A stretch of DNA of 64,000 bases from Pseudomonas sp. MYb185 (GCF_002979975.1 NZ_PCQD01000008.1:62001-126000), one strand, 5' to 3'. Positions 33,815 through 43,483 are shown, numbered from the stretch's first letter. The notes: a model not told the origin generated them from the letters alone. Numbers and translations are program-made.

Positions 33815-34369
33815 TAACCCTGCAGCAAGAGTTACGTTCTGAGCCACTGTGCGACCGCTTCTGAAATTATCGATTACTTCGTTGAACAGTGATTTTTCAT
33901 TTTTGAAAGGCTTGGGCCTGCCTGCTTTTAAATTTTCAATAAAAGCTGAATATTCAGTGTTGGCAACTAGCAGGTGTGACCAATTCAGCCCAAACCAAAG
34001 ATGAAATGCAATTGTTTCAGGAATCCACATTTTCTTAATGGTGGAGTGTAAATTTATGGCTTCTATTAATGAGAAATCATTGAATTCGTCTTTGAATTCA
34101 TGCTTTTCATTCTTGTCTCTGTCCGCATGCTTAAAGAAATTTCTTGATTTAAATAGGATCGCTAAAAACTCCTTCCTTTTGTCTTCGCGAATTCTATCGC
34201 TATCTCGGAACATGCTGTGTGCGCCAATATCTTTTCCAATGTCATAAAGTATTTGAGATGCAGCTTCCGAAAGCGTATGGATAGATACTGAATCTTCTTC
34301 TCTGAAGAACAACCGAATAGCTTGAATTAGTTGGCGCTCTGCTGCATCGAATTTCGTTATGAGTCCCAT
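33812..34369 (-). CDS. HEPN-domain-like cassette protein
   Basis: The 185-residue, mainly helical protein contains SRNFFKHADRD with Arg76 and His81 in the R-x4-H arrangement of HEPN ribonucleases and toxins, on the second long helix of the fold. ATG 34369 was taken as start, because the longer frame runs into the attC of the preceding cassette. No nucleotidyltransferase antitoxin is adjacent. It could be a toxin, an abortive-infection protein or an inactive HEPN; the motif favours the first two. Confidence 0.65.
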   Translation of the reverse strand: MGLITKFDAAERQLIQAIRLFFREEDSVSIHTLSEAASQILYDIGKDIGAHSMFRDSDRIREDKRKEFLAILFKSRNFFKHADRDKNEKHEFKDEFNDFSLIEAINLHSTIKKMWIPETIAFHLWFGLNWSHLLVANTEYSAFIENLKAGRPKPFKNEKSLFNEVIDNFRSGRTVAQNVTLAAGL

Positions 34370-34392
34370 AGTTGCTGTTGCCTGGCTGGTTA

Positions 34393-34470
34393 TAACGCCC
34401 GCAGCACGCGCGGCTTTGTAATGTAGGCGCAGCCGCAATGAAAAAGCCGTCGCCGTGCCTGCGATTGTTA
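34393..34470 (-). other. attC site 1
   Basis: A 78-base site reading TAACAATCGCAGGCACGGCG ... GCGTGCTGCGGGCGTTA on the minus strand, arms paired with an extrahelical G. It is close in sequence to attC 3. It follows the repeat-protein gene by 8 bases. Confidence 0.85.
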
Positions 34471-34477
34471 ACCATCA

Positions 34478-34837
34478 TCACTTTGGAACCAACTTTAAGC
34501 GACCATTAGGTTGCTGTGTAGCTGTACGCCCTGGTGGTATAGCAAGAACGCGACCATCAGCCCCTTGACGGGATGAATAACCTTTCGGTATGGCGACAAC
34601 CCTACCATCAGAGCCTTGGCGACTTGTACCTCCGGGAGGAATTGCCACCACACGTCCATCAGAGCCTTGTCGTGAAGTAAAACCTTTGCGTATTTCCACA
34701 ACTCTGCCATCTGAGCCTTGCCGAGAAGTGGAACCGGCGCGCAGTGGGACTACTCGACCATCGGAACCTTGCCTAGATGTCCAGCCATCCGGGATTTTTA
34801 TCTTACGGCCGTCGGAGCCTGTTCTTGTTGTTGGCAT
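34478..34837 (-). CDS. Tandem-repeat cassette protein (17-residue repeats)
   Basis: The 119-residue protein consists almost wholly of a 17-residue repeat, TSRQGSDGRVVAIPPGG and variants, with five full copies, a partial first (RTGSDGRKIKIPDGW) and a degenerate last (TATQQPNGRLKLVPK). Each repeat has a turn (GSDGR) and a strand (VVAIP), which suggests stacked beta hairpins. ATG 34837 fits better than 34843, with AGGAGG 8 bases upstream. I know no named family. The 51-base DNA repeats could expand or contract by slippage. Confidence 0.65.
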   Translation of the reverse strand: MPTTRTGSDGRKIKIPDGWTSRQGSDGRVVPLRAGSTSRQGSDGRVVEIRKGFTSRQGSDGRVVAIPPGGTSRQGSDGRVVAIPKGYSSRQGADGRVLAIPPGRTATQQPNGRLKLVPK

Positions 34838-34843
34838 GGTCAT

Positions 34844-35457
34844 TTCCTCCTGTGATGGTTAACAGTGATTAGACCTCACGCGGCACTAATACATAAACAG
34901 TGACTGCGGTATAACTCCGCTTCACCGAAGTGACGACGCCAGAAATATTTAAAAATCAATAACTTACAGCTCACACCACAGCCCACCCCGTATTCGCTTG
35001 ACTGCGTCTTTTCATGAATCCATTACTACTGGATACAAACCCACCCCGCCAGGGACGCTACCGCCCGACCCTCAACAGGCAGGCAAGCCGGTACGCTCTC
35101 AATTCGGGTATGGAAGGTAGGCTGTCCTTGCCCCTTGGGCGGGAACGGCTGCGATCCATGCTTTGGGGTCAACATAGCCCAGAGAATGGCGCTTGGCCAT
35201 AGTCGGAAAGTCATAGGAGGTGAAGGCAGGTGCCAGTCGGCGCATGACCGGCGTTCAATGCACCCTACACGCCATGCAAACAAGGATGCGACCACCCTCC
35301 CTCCTCGCTATAATGGCCGTTTTTGCGACTCTGTCTCATGGCGCGCGGAGTTCCTGCTTTATATAGCCCCACCGATCGGCGGGTCATGCGGGACTCCTGT
35401 AAGCTGCCGTGGCACCCTTTACCGTCGCCAGCCATATACCGGACAGCCAAAACACCC
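34844..35457. other. Intergenic region upstream of valS, cassette array edge
   Basis: About 600 bases. The cassette junction (GTTAAC) is at 34858-34863; beyond it I see no seventh attC and no integrase gene, so any attI or intI has been lost or lies elsewhere. A minus-strand stretch at 35099-35216 reads KRHSLGYVDPKAW then a stop and resembles a transposase tail. The rest must hold the valS promoter. Confidence 0.5.
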
Positions 35458-38307
35458 ATGGATAAAACCTACCAGCCCCACGCTATTGAATCCTCCTGGT
35501 ACCAGACCTGGGAGCAGAACAATTACTTTGCTCCGCAGGGTTCTGGCGAGTCGTACACCATTGCCCTACCGCCGCCGAACGTGACCGGCAGCCTGCACAT
35601 GGGCCATGGCTTCAATAACTCGATCATGGATGCACTGATCCGCTTCCGCCGTATGCAGGGGCGCAACACCCTGTGGCAGCCGGGTACTGATCATGCGGGC
35701 ATCGCTACGCAGATGGTGGTGGAGCGTCAGCTGGCAGCGCAGGGTCAGTCGCGGCATGACCTGGGCCGGGACAAGTTTCTGGAGAAGGTCTGGGAGTGGA
35801 AGGAGGAGTCCGGCGGCAACATTACCCGGCAGATTCGCCGGCTGGGTAGTTCGGTGGATTGGAGCCGTGAGCGCTTCACCATGGATGAGGGTATGTCGGC
35901 GGCGGTGCAGGAAGCCTTTGTGCGTCTGCATGAGGATGGGCTGATCTACCGTGGCAAGCGTCTGGTCAACTGGGACCCGAAGCTGCATACGGCGATTTCC
36001 GATCTGGAGGTGGAGAACCACGACGAGACCGGTTCGCTGTGGCACCTGCGTTATCCGCTGGCCGATGGCGCAACCACCGCTGAAGGCAAGAATTACCTGG
36101 TCGTTGCCACTACCCGCCCGGAAACCATGCTCGGTGATACCGCCGTGGCGGTGAACCCGGAAGATGAGCGCTACCAGGCACTGATCGGCAAGTTCGTCGA
36201 GCTGCCTTTAGTGGGTCGGCGTATTCCGATTGTCGGCGACGACTACTGCGATCCCGAGTTCGGCACCGGCTGCGTGAAGATCACCCCGGCGCATGACTTC
36301 AATGACTATGAGGTGGGCAAGCGCCACAACCTGCCGCTGATCAACGTGTTGGATAAAGAGGCCGCCATTCTGCCGCGGGCTCAGGTATTCAACGTCGATG
36401 GCAGCGTCAATGGCGAAGTCGATGCCAGCCTGCCCGCCGCCTATGCCGGTCTGGATCGTTTCGATGCACGCAAGCAGATCGTTGAGGACTTCGACGCTGC
36501 CGGCCTGCTGGAGAAGATCGAGCCCCATAGCCTGAAGACGCCCAAGGGCGACCGCTCCGGCGTGGCTATCGAGCCCTGGCTGACCGATCAGTGGTATGTG
36601 TCGACCAAGCCGCTGGCCGAACCGGCGATTGCCGCGGTGGGAGATGGCCGTATCCAGTTCGTGCCCAAGCAGTACGAGAATATGTATTTCTCCTGGATGC
36701 GCGATATCCAGGACTGGTGTATTTCCCGCCAGCTGTGGTGGGGCCATCGTATCCCGGCCTGGTATGACGACGCTGGTAATGTCTATGTCGGCCGTGATGA
36801 AGCTGAAGTGCGGGCCAAGCACAACCTGGGCGATGCACCGCTGCGTCAGGATGAGGATGTGCTGGACACCTGGTTCAGCTCCGGGCTGTGGACCTTCTCC
36901 ACCCTCGGCTGGCCGGAACAGACCGAGGCGCTGAAGACCTTCCACCCCACCGATGTGCTGGTCACCGGTTTCGACATCATCTTCTTCTGGGTGGCACGCA
37001 TGATCATGCTGACCATGCACCTGATGAAGCATGGCGATGGCAGCGCGCAGATTCCGTTCAAGACGGTGTATGTGCATGGTCTGGTGCGCGATGGTCAGGG
37101 CCAGAAGATGTCCAAGTCCAAGGGCAACGTGCTCGACCCGCTGGATATCATCGACGGCATCGACCTGGAATCGCTGGTGCAGAAGCGCACCAGCGGCATG
37201 ATGCAGCCCAAGCTGGCGGAAAAGATCGAGAAGCAGACCCGGGATGAGTTCCCCGACGGCATCGCCGCCTACGGTACCGACGCACTGCGCTTTACCAACC
37301 TGTCGCTGGCATCCACCGGCCGCGATATCAAGTTCGACATGGGCCGGGTCGAAGGTTACCGCAACTTCTGCAACAAGATCTGGAACGCTACGCGCTATGT
37401 GATGATGCAGTGCGAGGACAAGGATACCGGCGTCAATGGCGAGCCCGTGGAATTGACCCTGGCCGATCGCTGGATCATTTCCCAGTTGCAGCGCACCGAG
37501 GCGGAAGTGACCCGTCAGCTCGACCAGTTCCGCTTCGACCTGGCCGCTACCGCGCTGTATGAGTTCATCTGGAACCAGTACTGCGACTGGTATCTGGAGC
37601 TGTCCAAGCCGGTACTGTGGGACGAGAACGCCCCGGCCGAGCGCCAGCGCGGCACCCGCCGTACCCTGGTGCGCGTGCTGGAAACCGCCCTGCGCCTGGC
37701 GCATCCGTTCATGCCCTTCATTACCGAGGAAATCTGGCAGCGCATCGCGCCGATGGCTGGCAAAGCTGGTGAGACCATCATGCTGCAGCCCTGGCCGGTT
37801 GCCGCGGATGACCGCATCGATACCGCCGCTGAAGGTGATATCGATTGGCTGAAGAACCTGATCCTCGGTGTGCGTAATATCCGTGGTGAAATGAATGTCG
37901 CCCCGGGCAAGGAGCTGGAACTGCTGCTGCGCAAGGCCGGCAGTGAAGATCAGCGCCGCCTGAACGAGAACGATGCCTTCCTGCGCAAGCTGGCCAAGCT
38001 GTCATCCATCCAGGTACTGGCCGAGGGCGACGAAGCACCGCTGTCCGCCACCGCGCTGGTCGGCGAGATGGAAGTGCTGGTGCCGATGGCCGGTCTGATC
38101 GACAAGACCGCCGAGCTGGCCCGTCTGGACAAGGAGATCGGTCGCCTCGAAGGTGAGGTCAAGCGTATCGGTGGCAAGCTCGGCAACGAAAGCTTTGTTG
38201 CCAAGGCGCCACCGGCGGTGATCGACAAGGAACGCGCCAAGCTGGCCGATGCCGAAAAGGCCCTGGCCCAGCTCAGCGAACAACGGGCGCATATCGCCAA
38301 CCTGTAA
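35458..38307 (+). CDS. valS: Valyl-tRNA synthetase
   Basis: The 949-residue class I aminoacyl-tRNA synthetase charges tRNA-Val in the cytoplasm. It has the ATP-binding HMGH (residues 47-50, in [15 protein letters not shown]), a CP1 editing domain in the central part, the KMSKS loop (550-554), an anticodon-binding domain (TATRYVMMQ onward) and the C-terminal coiled coil ([15 protein letters not shown]). Length is normal. ATG 35458 is chosen because the conserved start [11 protein letters not shown] follows; the frame upstream is non-homologous. Confidence 0.97.
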   Translation: MDKTYQPHAIESSWYQTWEQNNYFAPQGSGESYTIALPPPNVTGSLHMGHGFNNSIMDALIRFRRMQGRNTLWQPGTDHAGIATQMVVERQLAAQGQSRHDLGRDKFLEKVWEWKEESGGNITRQIRRLGSSVDWSRERFTMDEGMSAAVQEAFVRLHEDGLIYRGKRLVNWDPKLHTAISDLEVENHDETGSLWHLRYPLADGATTAEGKNYLVVATTRPETMLGDTAVAVNPEDERYQALIGKFVELPLVGRRIPIVGDDYCDPEFGTGCVKITPAHDFNDYEVGKRHNLPLINVLDKEAAILPRAQVFNVDGSVNGEVDASLPAAYAGLDRFDARKQIVEDFDAAGLLEKIEPHSLKTPKGDRSGVAIEPWLTDQWYVSTKPLAEPAIAAVGDGRIQFVPKQYENMYFSWMRDIQDWCISRQLWWGHRIPAWYDDAGNVYVGRDEAEVRAKHNLGDAPLRQDEDVLDTWFSSGLWTFSTLGWPEQTEALKTFHPTDVLVTGFDIIFFWVARMIMLTMHLMKHGDGSAQIPFKTVYVHGLVRDGQGQKMSKSKGNVLDPLDIIDGIDLESLVQKRTSGMMQPKLAEKIEKQTRDEFPDGIAAYGTDALRFTNLSLASTGRDIKFDMGRVEGYRNFCNKIWNATRYVMMQCEDKDTGVNGEPVELTLADRWIISQLQRTEAEVTRQLDQFRFDLAATALYEFIWNQYCDWYLELSKPVLWDENAPAERQRGTRRTLVRVLETALRLAHPFMPFITEEIWQRIAPMAGKAGETIMLQPWPVAADDRIDTAAEGDIDWLKNLILGVRNIRGEMNVAPGKELELLLRKAGSEDQRRLNENDAFLRKLAKLSSIQVLAEGDEAPLSATALVGEMEVLVPMAGLIDKTAELARLDKEIGRLEGEVKRIGGKLGNESFVAKAPPAVIDKERAKLADAEKALAQLSEQRAHIANL

Positions 38308-38386
38308 TCTGGATCCCGTGACTCTCAGCGAACACGGACACAACAACAAGCAAACAGGGCCGATGACGGCCCGATAGGATATGCAA

Positions 38387-39358
38387 ATGAAGTCACCCAT
38401 CGGTAAATGGCTGTCCCTGGGCGCGCTGGCACTGGCGCTGGCTACCCCGTTCTCCAACGTTGTCGCCGAGACCAAGTCGGTGGCGGCGACCGCCATCGTC
38501 GAGCACCCGGCACTGGATTCGGTGCGTGACGGCGTACGTGCCGCGCTGGAAGAAGCCGGCTACAGCGGCGACAAGCTGAAATGGCAGTACCAGACCGCCC
38601 AGGGCAACACCGCCACCGCCGCGCAGATCGCTCGCAAGTTCGTCGGTGACCGCCCGGACGTGATCGTCGCCATCGCCACCCCCTCGGCCCAGGCCGTGGT
38701 AGCCAGCACCAAGTCGGTACCCGTGGTGTTCGCCGCGGTCACCGATCCGCTGGCCGCCCAACTGGTGCGCAGCTGGGACGCCTCCGGCACCAACGTCACC
38801 GGTGTCTCCGACGAGCTGGAGCTGGATCGCCAGATGGAGCTGGTCAAGCGTGTGCTGCCCAATGCCACCCGTGTGGGCATGGTCTATAACCCCGGTGAAG
38901 CCAACTCCGTGGTAGTGGTCGAACGCCTGCGCGAGCTGCTGCCGACCATGGGCATGACCCTGGTTGAAGCTGCTGCCCCGCGTACCGTGGACGTAGGCTC
39001 TGCCGCCCGCAGCCTGGTCGGCAAGGTGGATGTGATCTACACCAACACCGACAACAACGTGGTGTCGGCCTATGAGTCGCTGGTCAAGGTCGGTACCGAT
39101 ACCAAGACTCCGCTTATCGCCTCCGATACCGACAGCGTCGCACGTGGCGCCATTGCCGCCCTGGGCATCGACTACTACCAGCACGGTGTCCAGGCTGGCA
39201 AGGTCGCTGTGCGTGTGCTCCAGGGCGAAGCACCCGGCAGCATTGCGCCGCAGAAGACCGGCGAGCTGAGCCTGTACGTCAACCGCTCCGCCGCTGCCGC
39301 CCAGGGTGTTACCCTGTCCCAGGAACTGCTCGACTCGGCCGCCGAGATCATCGACTGA
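38387..39358 (+). CDS. ABC transporter substrate-binding protein (ABC_sub_bind family)
   Basis: The 323-residue periplasmic protein has a Sec signal peptide (residues 1-27, AVA/E-like cleavage). The ABC_sub_bind family pattern follows (VAATAIVEHPALDSVRDGVR; QIARKFVGDRPDVIVAIATP). Two in-frame ATGs (38381, 38387) are possible; AGGA lies 7 bases before the second. Members include TrpX-type aromatic amino acid importers; the substrate here is not certain. First gene of a three-gene import operon. Confidence 0.9.
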   Translation: MKSPIGKWLSLGALALALATPFSNVVAETKSVAATAIVEHPALDSVRDGVRAALEEAGYSGDKLKWQYQTAQGNTATAAQIARKFVGDRPDVIVAIATPSAQAVVASTKSVPVVFAAVTDPLAAQLVRSWDASGTNVTGVSDELELDRQMELVKRVLPNATRVGMVYNPGEANSVVVVERLRELLPTMGMTLVEAAAPRTVDVGSAARSLVGKVDVIYTNTDNNVVSAYESLVKVGTDTKTPLIASDTDSVARGAIAALGIDYYQHGVQAGKVAVRVLQGEAPGSIAPQKTGELSLYVNRSAAAAQGVTLSQELLDSAAEIID

Positions 39359-39417
39359 TCTGACCTGCGCCGATGCACCCGCATCGGCGCAGCCGCTCAC
39401 CATAGGCTTAACATCCC

Positions 39418-40308
39418 ATGTCATTGTTCTCCCTGTTTGGCGCCCTCGAAGTCGGCCTGATCTTCAGCCTGGTGGCGCTTGGTGTATTCATTTCCTTCCG
39501 TTTGCTGCGCTTTCCTGACCTCACGGTAGACGGCAGCTTTCCGCTGGGCGGCGCCGTTTGCGCCGTTCTGATTGCCAATGGCATGGATCCTTTTCTCGCC
39601 ACGCTGATCGCCACCCTCGCCGGTGCGCTGGCCGGCATGGTCACCGCCGTGCTCAATGTGCATCTGAAGATCATGGATCTGCTGGCCAGTATCCTGATGA
39701 TGATCGCGCTGTACTCGATCAACCTGCGCATCATGGGCCGGCCGAATATTCCGCTGATCATGGAACCGACCATGTTCAGTATCCTGCAGCCGCAGTGGCT
39801 GGCCGATTACATCGCTCGCCCGCTGATTTTGCTGATGGTGGTGCTGGTGGCCAAGGTGCTGCTGGATGCCTACTTCTCCACCCGCCAGGGTCTGGCGATC
39901 CGCGCCACCGGCTCCAACCCGCGCATGAGCCGCGCCCAGGGTGTGAATACCGGGGCCATGGTGATTCTCGGCATGGCCATTTCCAACGCACTGGTCGGCC
40001 TGGCGGGCGCCATGTTCGTGCAGACCCAGGGTGGCGCGGATATCTCCATGGGCATCGGCACCATCGTGATCGGTCTGGCGGCGGTCATCATCGGCGAAAG
40101 CATCCTGCCGGCACGGCGGATCATCTTCCTGACCCTGGCCGTGGTCATCGGCGCGGTGATCTACCGCTTCTTTATCGCGCTGGCCCTGAACAGTGACTTC
40201 ATCGGTCTGCAGGCCCAGGACCTGAACCTGATCACCGCGGTACTGGTGGTTATCGCCCTGGTCATTCCGTTGATCAAGCAACGTCTGACCCGCAGGAGGC
40301 ACACCTGA
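39418..40308 (+). CDS. ABC transporter permease (TrpY-type)
   Basis: The 296-residue integral membrane permease has about eight hydrophobic segments, beginning LFSLFGALEVGLIFSLVALGVF, and a loop KMG-like region (MDLLASILMMIALYSINLRIMGRP). It belongs to the branched-chain/TrpXYZ-like permease group. The stop overlaps the ATP-binding gene start by one base (TGATG). It channels the substrate delivered by the upstream binding protein. Confidence 0.9.
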   Translation: MSLFSLFGALEVGLIFSLVALGVFISFRLLRFPDLTVDGSFPLGGAVCAVLIANGMDPFLATLIATLAGALAGMVTAVLNVHLKIMDLLASILMMIALYSINLRIMGRPNIPLIMEPTMFSILQPQWLADYIARPLILLMVVLVAKVLLDAYFSTRQGLAIRATGSNPRMSRAQGVNTGAMVILGMAISNALVGLAGAMFVQTQGGADISMGIGTIVIGLAAVIIGESILPARRIIFLTLAVVIGAVIYRFFIALALNSDFIGLQAQDLNLITAVLVVIALVIPLIKQRLTRRRHT

Positions 40309-41102
40309 TGCTCAGCGCCCAGAATCTGAAAATCACCTTCAACCCCGGCACGCCGATCGAGACCAAGGCGCTGCAGGGGCTGTCGCTGGAGATCCCCACT
40401 GGCCAGTTCGTTACCGTGATCGGTACCAACGGCGCGGGCAAGTCCACCTTCCTCAATGCCGTGTCCGGTGACCTGTCGGTGGACAGTGGCAAGATCCTGA
40501 TTGATGGCGATGACGTCACCCGCCTGCCGGTATGGAGCCGCGCCACCCGCGTGGCGCGGGTATTCCAGGACCCCATGGCGGGCACCTGCGAAGACCTGAC
40601 CATCGAGGAAAACATGGCGCTGGCCCATCAACGCGGCCAGCGCCGTGGCCTGGGCAAGGCGGTGCAGACCTCCATGCGCGATGAATTCCGCAGCCATCTG
40701 GCGACCCTCGGCCTGGGACTGGAAAACCGCCTCACCGACCGCATCGGCCTGCTCTCCGGTGGCCAGCGCCAGGCCGTCAGCCTGCTGATGGCAGCGCTTC
40801 AGCCCTCACGTATCCTGCTGCTGGACGAGCACACCGCCGCACTCGACCCGCGCACCGCGGATTTTGTCCTGCAACTGACTGCGCGCATCGTCGCCGACAA
40901 GAAACTCACCACCATGATGGTTACCCACAGCATGCGCCAGGCACTGGATGTCGGTGACCGCACGGTGATGCTGCACCAGGGCCAGGTGGTGCTGGATGTG
41001 GCCGGGGATGAGCGCAAGGGGCTGGATGTGCCCGACCTGCTGCAGATGTTCGAGAAGGTGCGCGGGGAAAAGCTGGCGGATGATGTGCTGCTGTTGAGCT
41101 GA
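40308..41102 (+). CDS. ABC transporter ATP-binding protein (TrpZ-type)
   Basis: The 264-residue ATPase has Walker A GTNGAGKS, signature LSGGQRQAVSLL, Walker B RILLLDEHTAAL and a final switch His (TMMVTHSMRQAL). It powers import through the permease upstream, and shares the TGATG overlap that couples their translation. Confidence 0.95.
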   Translation: MLSAQNLKITFNPGTPIETKALQGLSLEIPTGQFVTVIGTNGAGKSTFLNAVSGDLSVDSGKILIDGDDVTRLPVWSRATRVARVFQDPMAGTCEDLTIEENMALAHQRGQRRGLGKAVQTSMRDEFRSHLATLGLGLENRLTDRIGLLSGGQRQAVSLLMAALQPSRILLLDEHTAALDPRTADFVLQLTARIVADKKLTTMMVTHSMRQALDVGDRTVMLHQGQVVLDVAGDERKGLDVPDLLQMFEKVRGEKLADDVLLLS

Positions 41103-41209
41103 ATCACGGCCTACAGGTGTAGTGCGCCCGCGCTATGCCTGCTCCAGCGGTACAGAAATCAGCCGTCGAACAGGTGCTCGACAACCCGGGATAGGGGTTC
41201 GTTCGGGGT

Positions 41210-41227
41210 GTAGCGCACCTGCGCTAC
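41210..41227. terminator. REP-like hairpin GTAGCGCA-CC-TGCGCTAC
   Basis: A perfect 8-base stem with a 2-base loop. A degenerate copy (GTAGTGCGCCCGCGCTAT) lies at 41119-41136, so it is repeated. It is likely a dispersed repeat that may also end transcription from the ABC operon. Confidence 0.4.
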
Positions 41228-41381
41228 GCCTTCCATGGCAAGCCATACCTCTCATCCTCACTACCGGTCGATACTGAGCTTGCCAGACTACCGCAGGCTA
41301 ACAAGCACACCACAATTTCCTTCAATACCCGGACCGAAACCTTCCCGCAGACTCCCTGCCTTTACCCCAAGGAATCTGCCC

Positions 41382-41972
41382 ATGCTGTCGATAGTCCTAC
41401 CCATGTCCATCTTCGCACTGGCCGCATCCATTACTCCGGGACCGGTGAACCTGGTGTGTCTGAGCACGGGCATTCGCCGTTCCATTCCACAGGGACTGGT
41501 GTTCGTTACCGGTGCCACGCTGGGCTTTGTGGTCCTGTTCCTGGGTATCGGATTCGGCCTGAATTCACTCCTGACCAGCCTGCCGGGCTTCGAACGCTGG
41601 CTGAACTGGGCGGCGATCGGCTTCCTGCTGTTTCTCAGCTACCGGCTTGCCCGTGATGACGGCGGGATTCCCGACGATGCGCGGCATGAGAGCTCCGGCT
41701 TTGTCACCGGCGCATTGATGCAATGGCTCAATCCCAAGGCCTGGCTGGCCTCCATTGCCGGCATCGGCGCCTATACCAATGGCGGCGACGCCTCGCTGGT
41801 CTGGCTGTTCGCTGCGCTGTACCTGCCCATCTGCTGGCTATCACTGAGCTGCTGGGTGTACGCCGGCGCGTTTCTGCGGCATCTGGTGCGACGCCCGGCA
41901 ATATTGCGTGGTATCAATCGCACCCTGGCGGCCCTGCTCGCGGCGAGCTGCAGCTTATTTCTGCTCGACTGA
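41382..41972 (+). CDS. LysE/RhtB-family amino acid exporter
   Basis: The 196-residue inner-membrane protein with about six membrane helices has the LysE-family start (LPMSIFALAASITPGPVNLV, then GIRRSIPQG). It would export amino acids or related metabolites. ATG 41382 has AAGGAA upstream; the longer frame is not homologous. It is convergent with, and overlaps by 18 bases, the AraC gene on the other strand. Confidence 0.92.
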   Translation: MLSIVLPMSIFALAASITPGPVNLVCLSTGIRRSIPQGLVFVTGATLGFVVLFLGIGFGLNSLLTSLPGFERWLNWAAIGFLLFLSYRLARDDGGIPDDARHESSGFVTGALMQWLNPKAWLASIAGIGAYTNGGDASLVWLFAALYLPICWLSLSCWVYAGAFLRHLVRRPAILRGINRTLAALLAASCSLFLLD

Positions 41973-42806
41973 TACCTGCAGGTACTGTTTCGGTGTCGCG
42001 GCCACCAGCCGTTTGAAAGTACGCTGGAAATGCGCCTGATCGGCAAACCCGGCATTCAGTGCGACCTCGGCCAGGGCGACGCCCGCTTTCAGTTGCCGCT
42101 GGCTGTATTGAATGCGCCGGTTGATCAGCCAGGCGTGGGGCGTCATGCCGAAGTGCTGCCTGAAGGCGCGGATCAGATGGCCGGGGCTGTAGCCACTGTG
42201 GGCGCACAGCTCATCCAGCGACAGCTCCGCGGTGCAATGGCGGTCCATGTGGGCTGCCAGTTCCTGCAACCGATCGGGTGCCGGCGGCCGGGCTTGAATC
42301 GATTGCCCGGACAACGCCTGCATCAGGATCGATAGGTACTCGACTACCTTGGTCTGCTTATCCAGCAGCTCGCGCCTGCCATCCAGCAGGCAGTGCGCCA
42401 TGGCGCAATAGCCGTCATACAACACCTTGTCGGTTACTACCGCGGCGTCGATATCCTGCCAGCGGGGCTCGTCCAGCAACCCCAGCTCATACCGCAGCCG
42501 GGTGAGCCAATCGAGATCCACGTACAGCATCAGATAGGCCCAGGCCTGGTTGTCGATGGGGTTGCAGGCGTGCGCCGCCTCGGGGTTCATCAATACCAGC
42601 GTGCCCTGGTGCACCTGATGATGGTCATCCCGATAGACAAAGGTGCTCTGCCCGGCCGTAATGGCTCCCAGCGACCAATGGGTATGGCTGTGCAGGGCGT
42701 AACACACCTCCCGCCCGTCGGCGACCTTGCGCAGCTCCACATGGGGCATGCGCGTATCACGCCAGAAGATCGGAGCATGCACAGCGGCCACAGGTGATGT
42801 CCTCAT
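41955..42806 (-). CDS. AraC-family transcriptional regulator with cupin sensor
   Basis: The 283-residue regulator has an N-terminal cupin-like AraC binding domain (YALHSHTHWSLGAITAGQST, LVLMNPEAAHACNP) and a C-terminal HTH pair (LSLDELCAHSGYSPGHLIRAF, and VALAEVALNAGFADQAHFQRTF). It is convergent with the LysE exporter and may control it. ATG 42806 is the first Met before the conserved sequence. Confidence 0.92.
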   Translation of the reverse strand: MRTSPVAAVHAPIFWRDTRMPHVELRKVADGREVCYALHSHTHWSLGAITAGQSTFVYRDDHHQVHQGTLVLMNPEAAHACNPIDNQAWAYLMLYVDLDWLTRLRYELGLLDEPRWQDIDAAVVTDKVLYDGYCAMAHCLLDGRRELLDKQTKVVEYLSILMQALSGQSIQARPPAPDRLQELAAHMDRHCTAELSLDELCAHSGYSPGHLIRAFRQHFGMTPHAWLINRRIQYSQRQLKAGVALAEVALNAGFADQAHFQRTFKRLVAATPKQYLQVSVEQK

Positions 42807-42859
42807 TGCAGGGCGTCGAACGACGCAACAGGGACATGCTACCCCGCCGCAGGACGCAA

Positions 42860-43114
42860 TTAAAACGCTTCGCCAAACCGAATCTGCGCAAAATGCGGAT
42901 TTTCCACCAGCGCCGTCATGTTCTGTACCCCATCCAGCACCACCCACTCCTCCCTGTCACCCACCATCATCAACAGGCACTCCTGCCGCTGCTCGTTGTA
43001 GCCTGTATCCAGCGGCGTGCCTTCAACCCGAAGCCCACCCGCCCAGCTCAGGGCAATGGGGATACGGTAAAGACAGGCGATTTCCAGGTAATCCGACTGA
43101 TCGCAGGTAATCAT
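42860..43114 (-). CDS. rof: Rho-binding antiterminator (Rof/YaeO family)
   Basis: An 84-residue protein with the Rof signature: MITCDQSDYLEIACLYRIPI at the start, then a core including LRVEGTPLDTGYNEQRQECL and an ending WVVLDGVQNMTAL. E. coli Rof binds the RNA-binding domain of Rho and blocks termination. The start at 43114 has CAGGAC just upstream. Good match by pattern; the symbol is transferred from the family. Confidence 0.8.
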   Translation of the reverse strand: MITCDQSDYLEIACLYRIPIALSWAGGLRVEGTPLDTGYNEQRQECLLMMVGDREEWVVLDGVQNMTALVENPHFAQIRFGEAF

Positions 43115-43194
43115 GGGAATGTCCTGTAAGGAAAATGAACGGGCGATAGAAGAAGGGTAGCAACTGAATACGGCTCGCGCTGGCGTGAACACCG

Positions 43195-43217
43195 TTATGC
43201 GCATAAGATATGCGCAT
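43195..43217. promoter_or_regulatory. Tandem palindromes upstream of ccdAB
   Basis: TTATGCGCATAA (43195-43206) is a perfect palindrome; ATGCGCAT (43210-43217) is a second, with centres 13 bases apart. They lie 21 bases before the ccdA ATG and fit an operator for the CcdA/CcdAB repressor. Confidence 0.6.
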
Positions 43218-43237
43218 CATGCTCAAGGAGTATGCAT

Positions 43238-43483
43238 ATGCAAGCTACCTACGATATTCGCGCGCCCAAGCGGTCAGCCAATCTTAGTGTCAATGAGGAT
43301 CTGCTCAACAAGGCCAGGGAGCAGAACATCAACCTTTCCGCCACTCTGGAGCAGGCGTTGGCCTCAGCTCTGAAGGAGAAGCAACGTGCAGCCTGGCTGG
43401 CGGAAAACAAGGCCGCCATGCAAGCCTACAACGACCATGTGGAGGGGCACGGCGTGTTCAGCGATGGACTCCGGAGCTTCTGA
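43238..43483 (+). CDS. ccdA: CcdA-family antitoxin
   Basis: The 81-residue antitoxin has an N-terminal ribbon-helix-helix (KRSANLSVNEDLLNKAREQNI) and a C-terminal acidic tail that binds and neutralises CcdB (AWLAENKAAMQAYNDHVEGHG). ATG 43238 is preferred (AAGGAG 7 bases upstream) over 43232. It shares one base with the ccdB start (TGATG), giving translational coupling. Confidence 0.92.
   Translation: MQATYDIRAPKRSANLSVNEDLLNKAREQNINLSATLEQALASALKEKQRAAWLAENKAAMQAYNDHVEGHGVFSDGLRSF

Noticed and set aside
34478-34837. CRISPR-like repeats in the tandem-repeat gene
   Set aside because: 51-bp repeats are in frame and encode a repeated peptide with no spacers.
35099-35216. Transposase C-terminal remnant (KRHSLGYVDPKAW)
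   Set aside because: Resembles an IS3-type tail but is too short to assign with confidence; not listed as a gene.
34844-35457. Integrase gene (intI) upstream of the array
   Set aside because: No tyrosine-recombinase motif found on either strand between the array edge and valS.
36208-37704. Long minus-strand ORF (498 aa) opposite valS
   Set aside because: Antisense shadow of valS.
39421-40302. Minus-strand ORF (293 aa) opposite the ABC permease
   Set aside because: Antisense shadow; charged, Gln/His-rich composition unlike real proteins.
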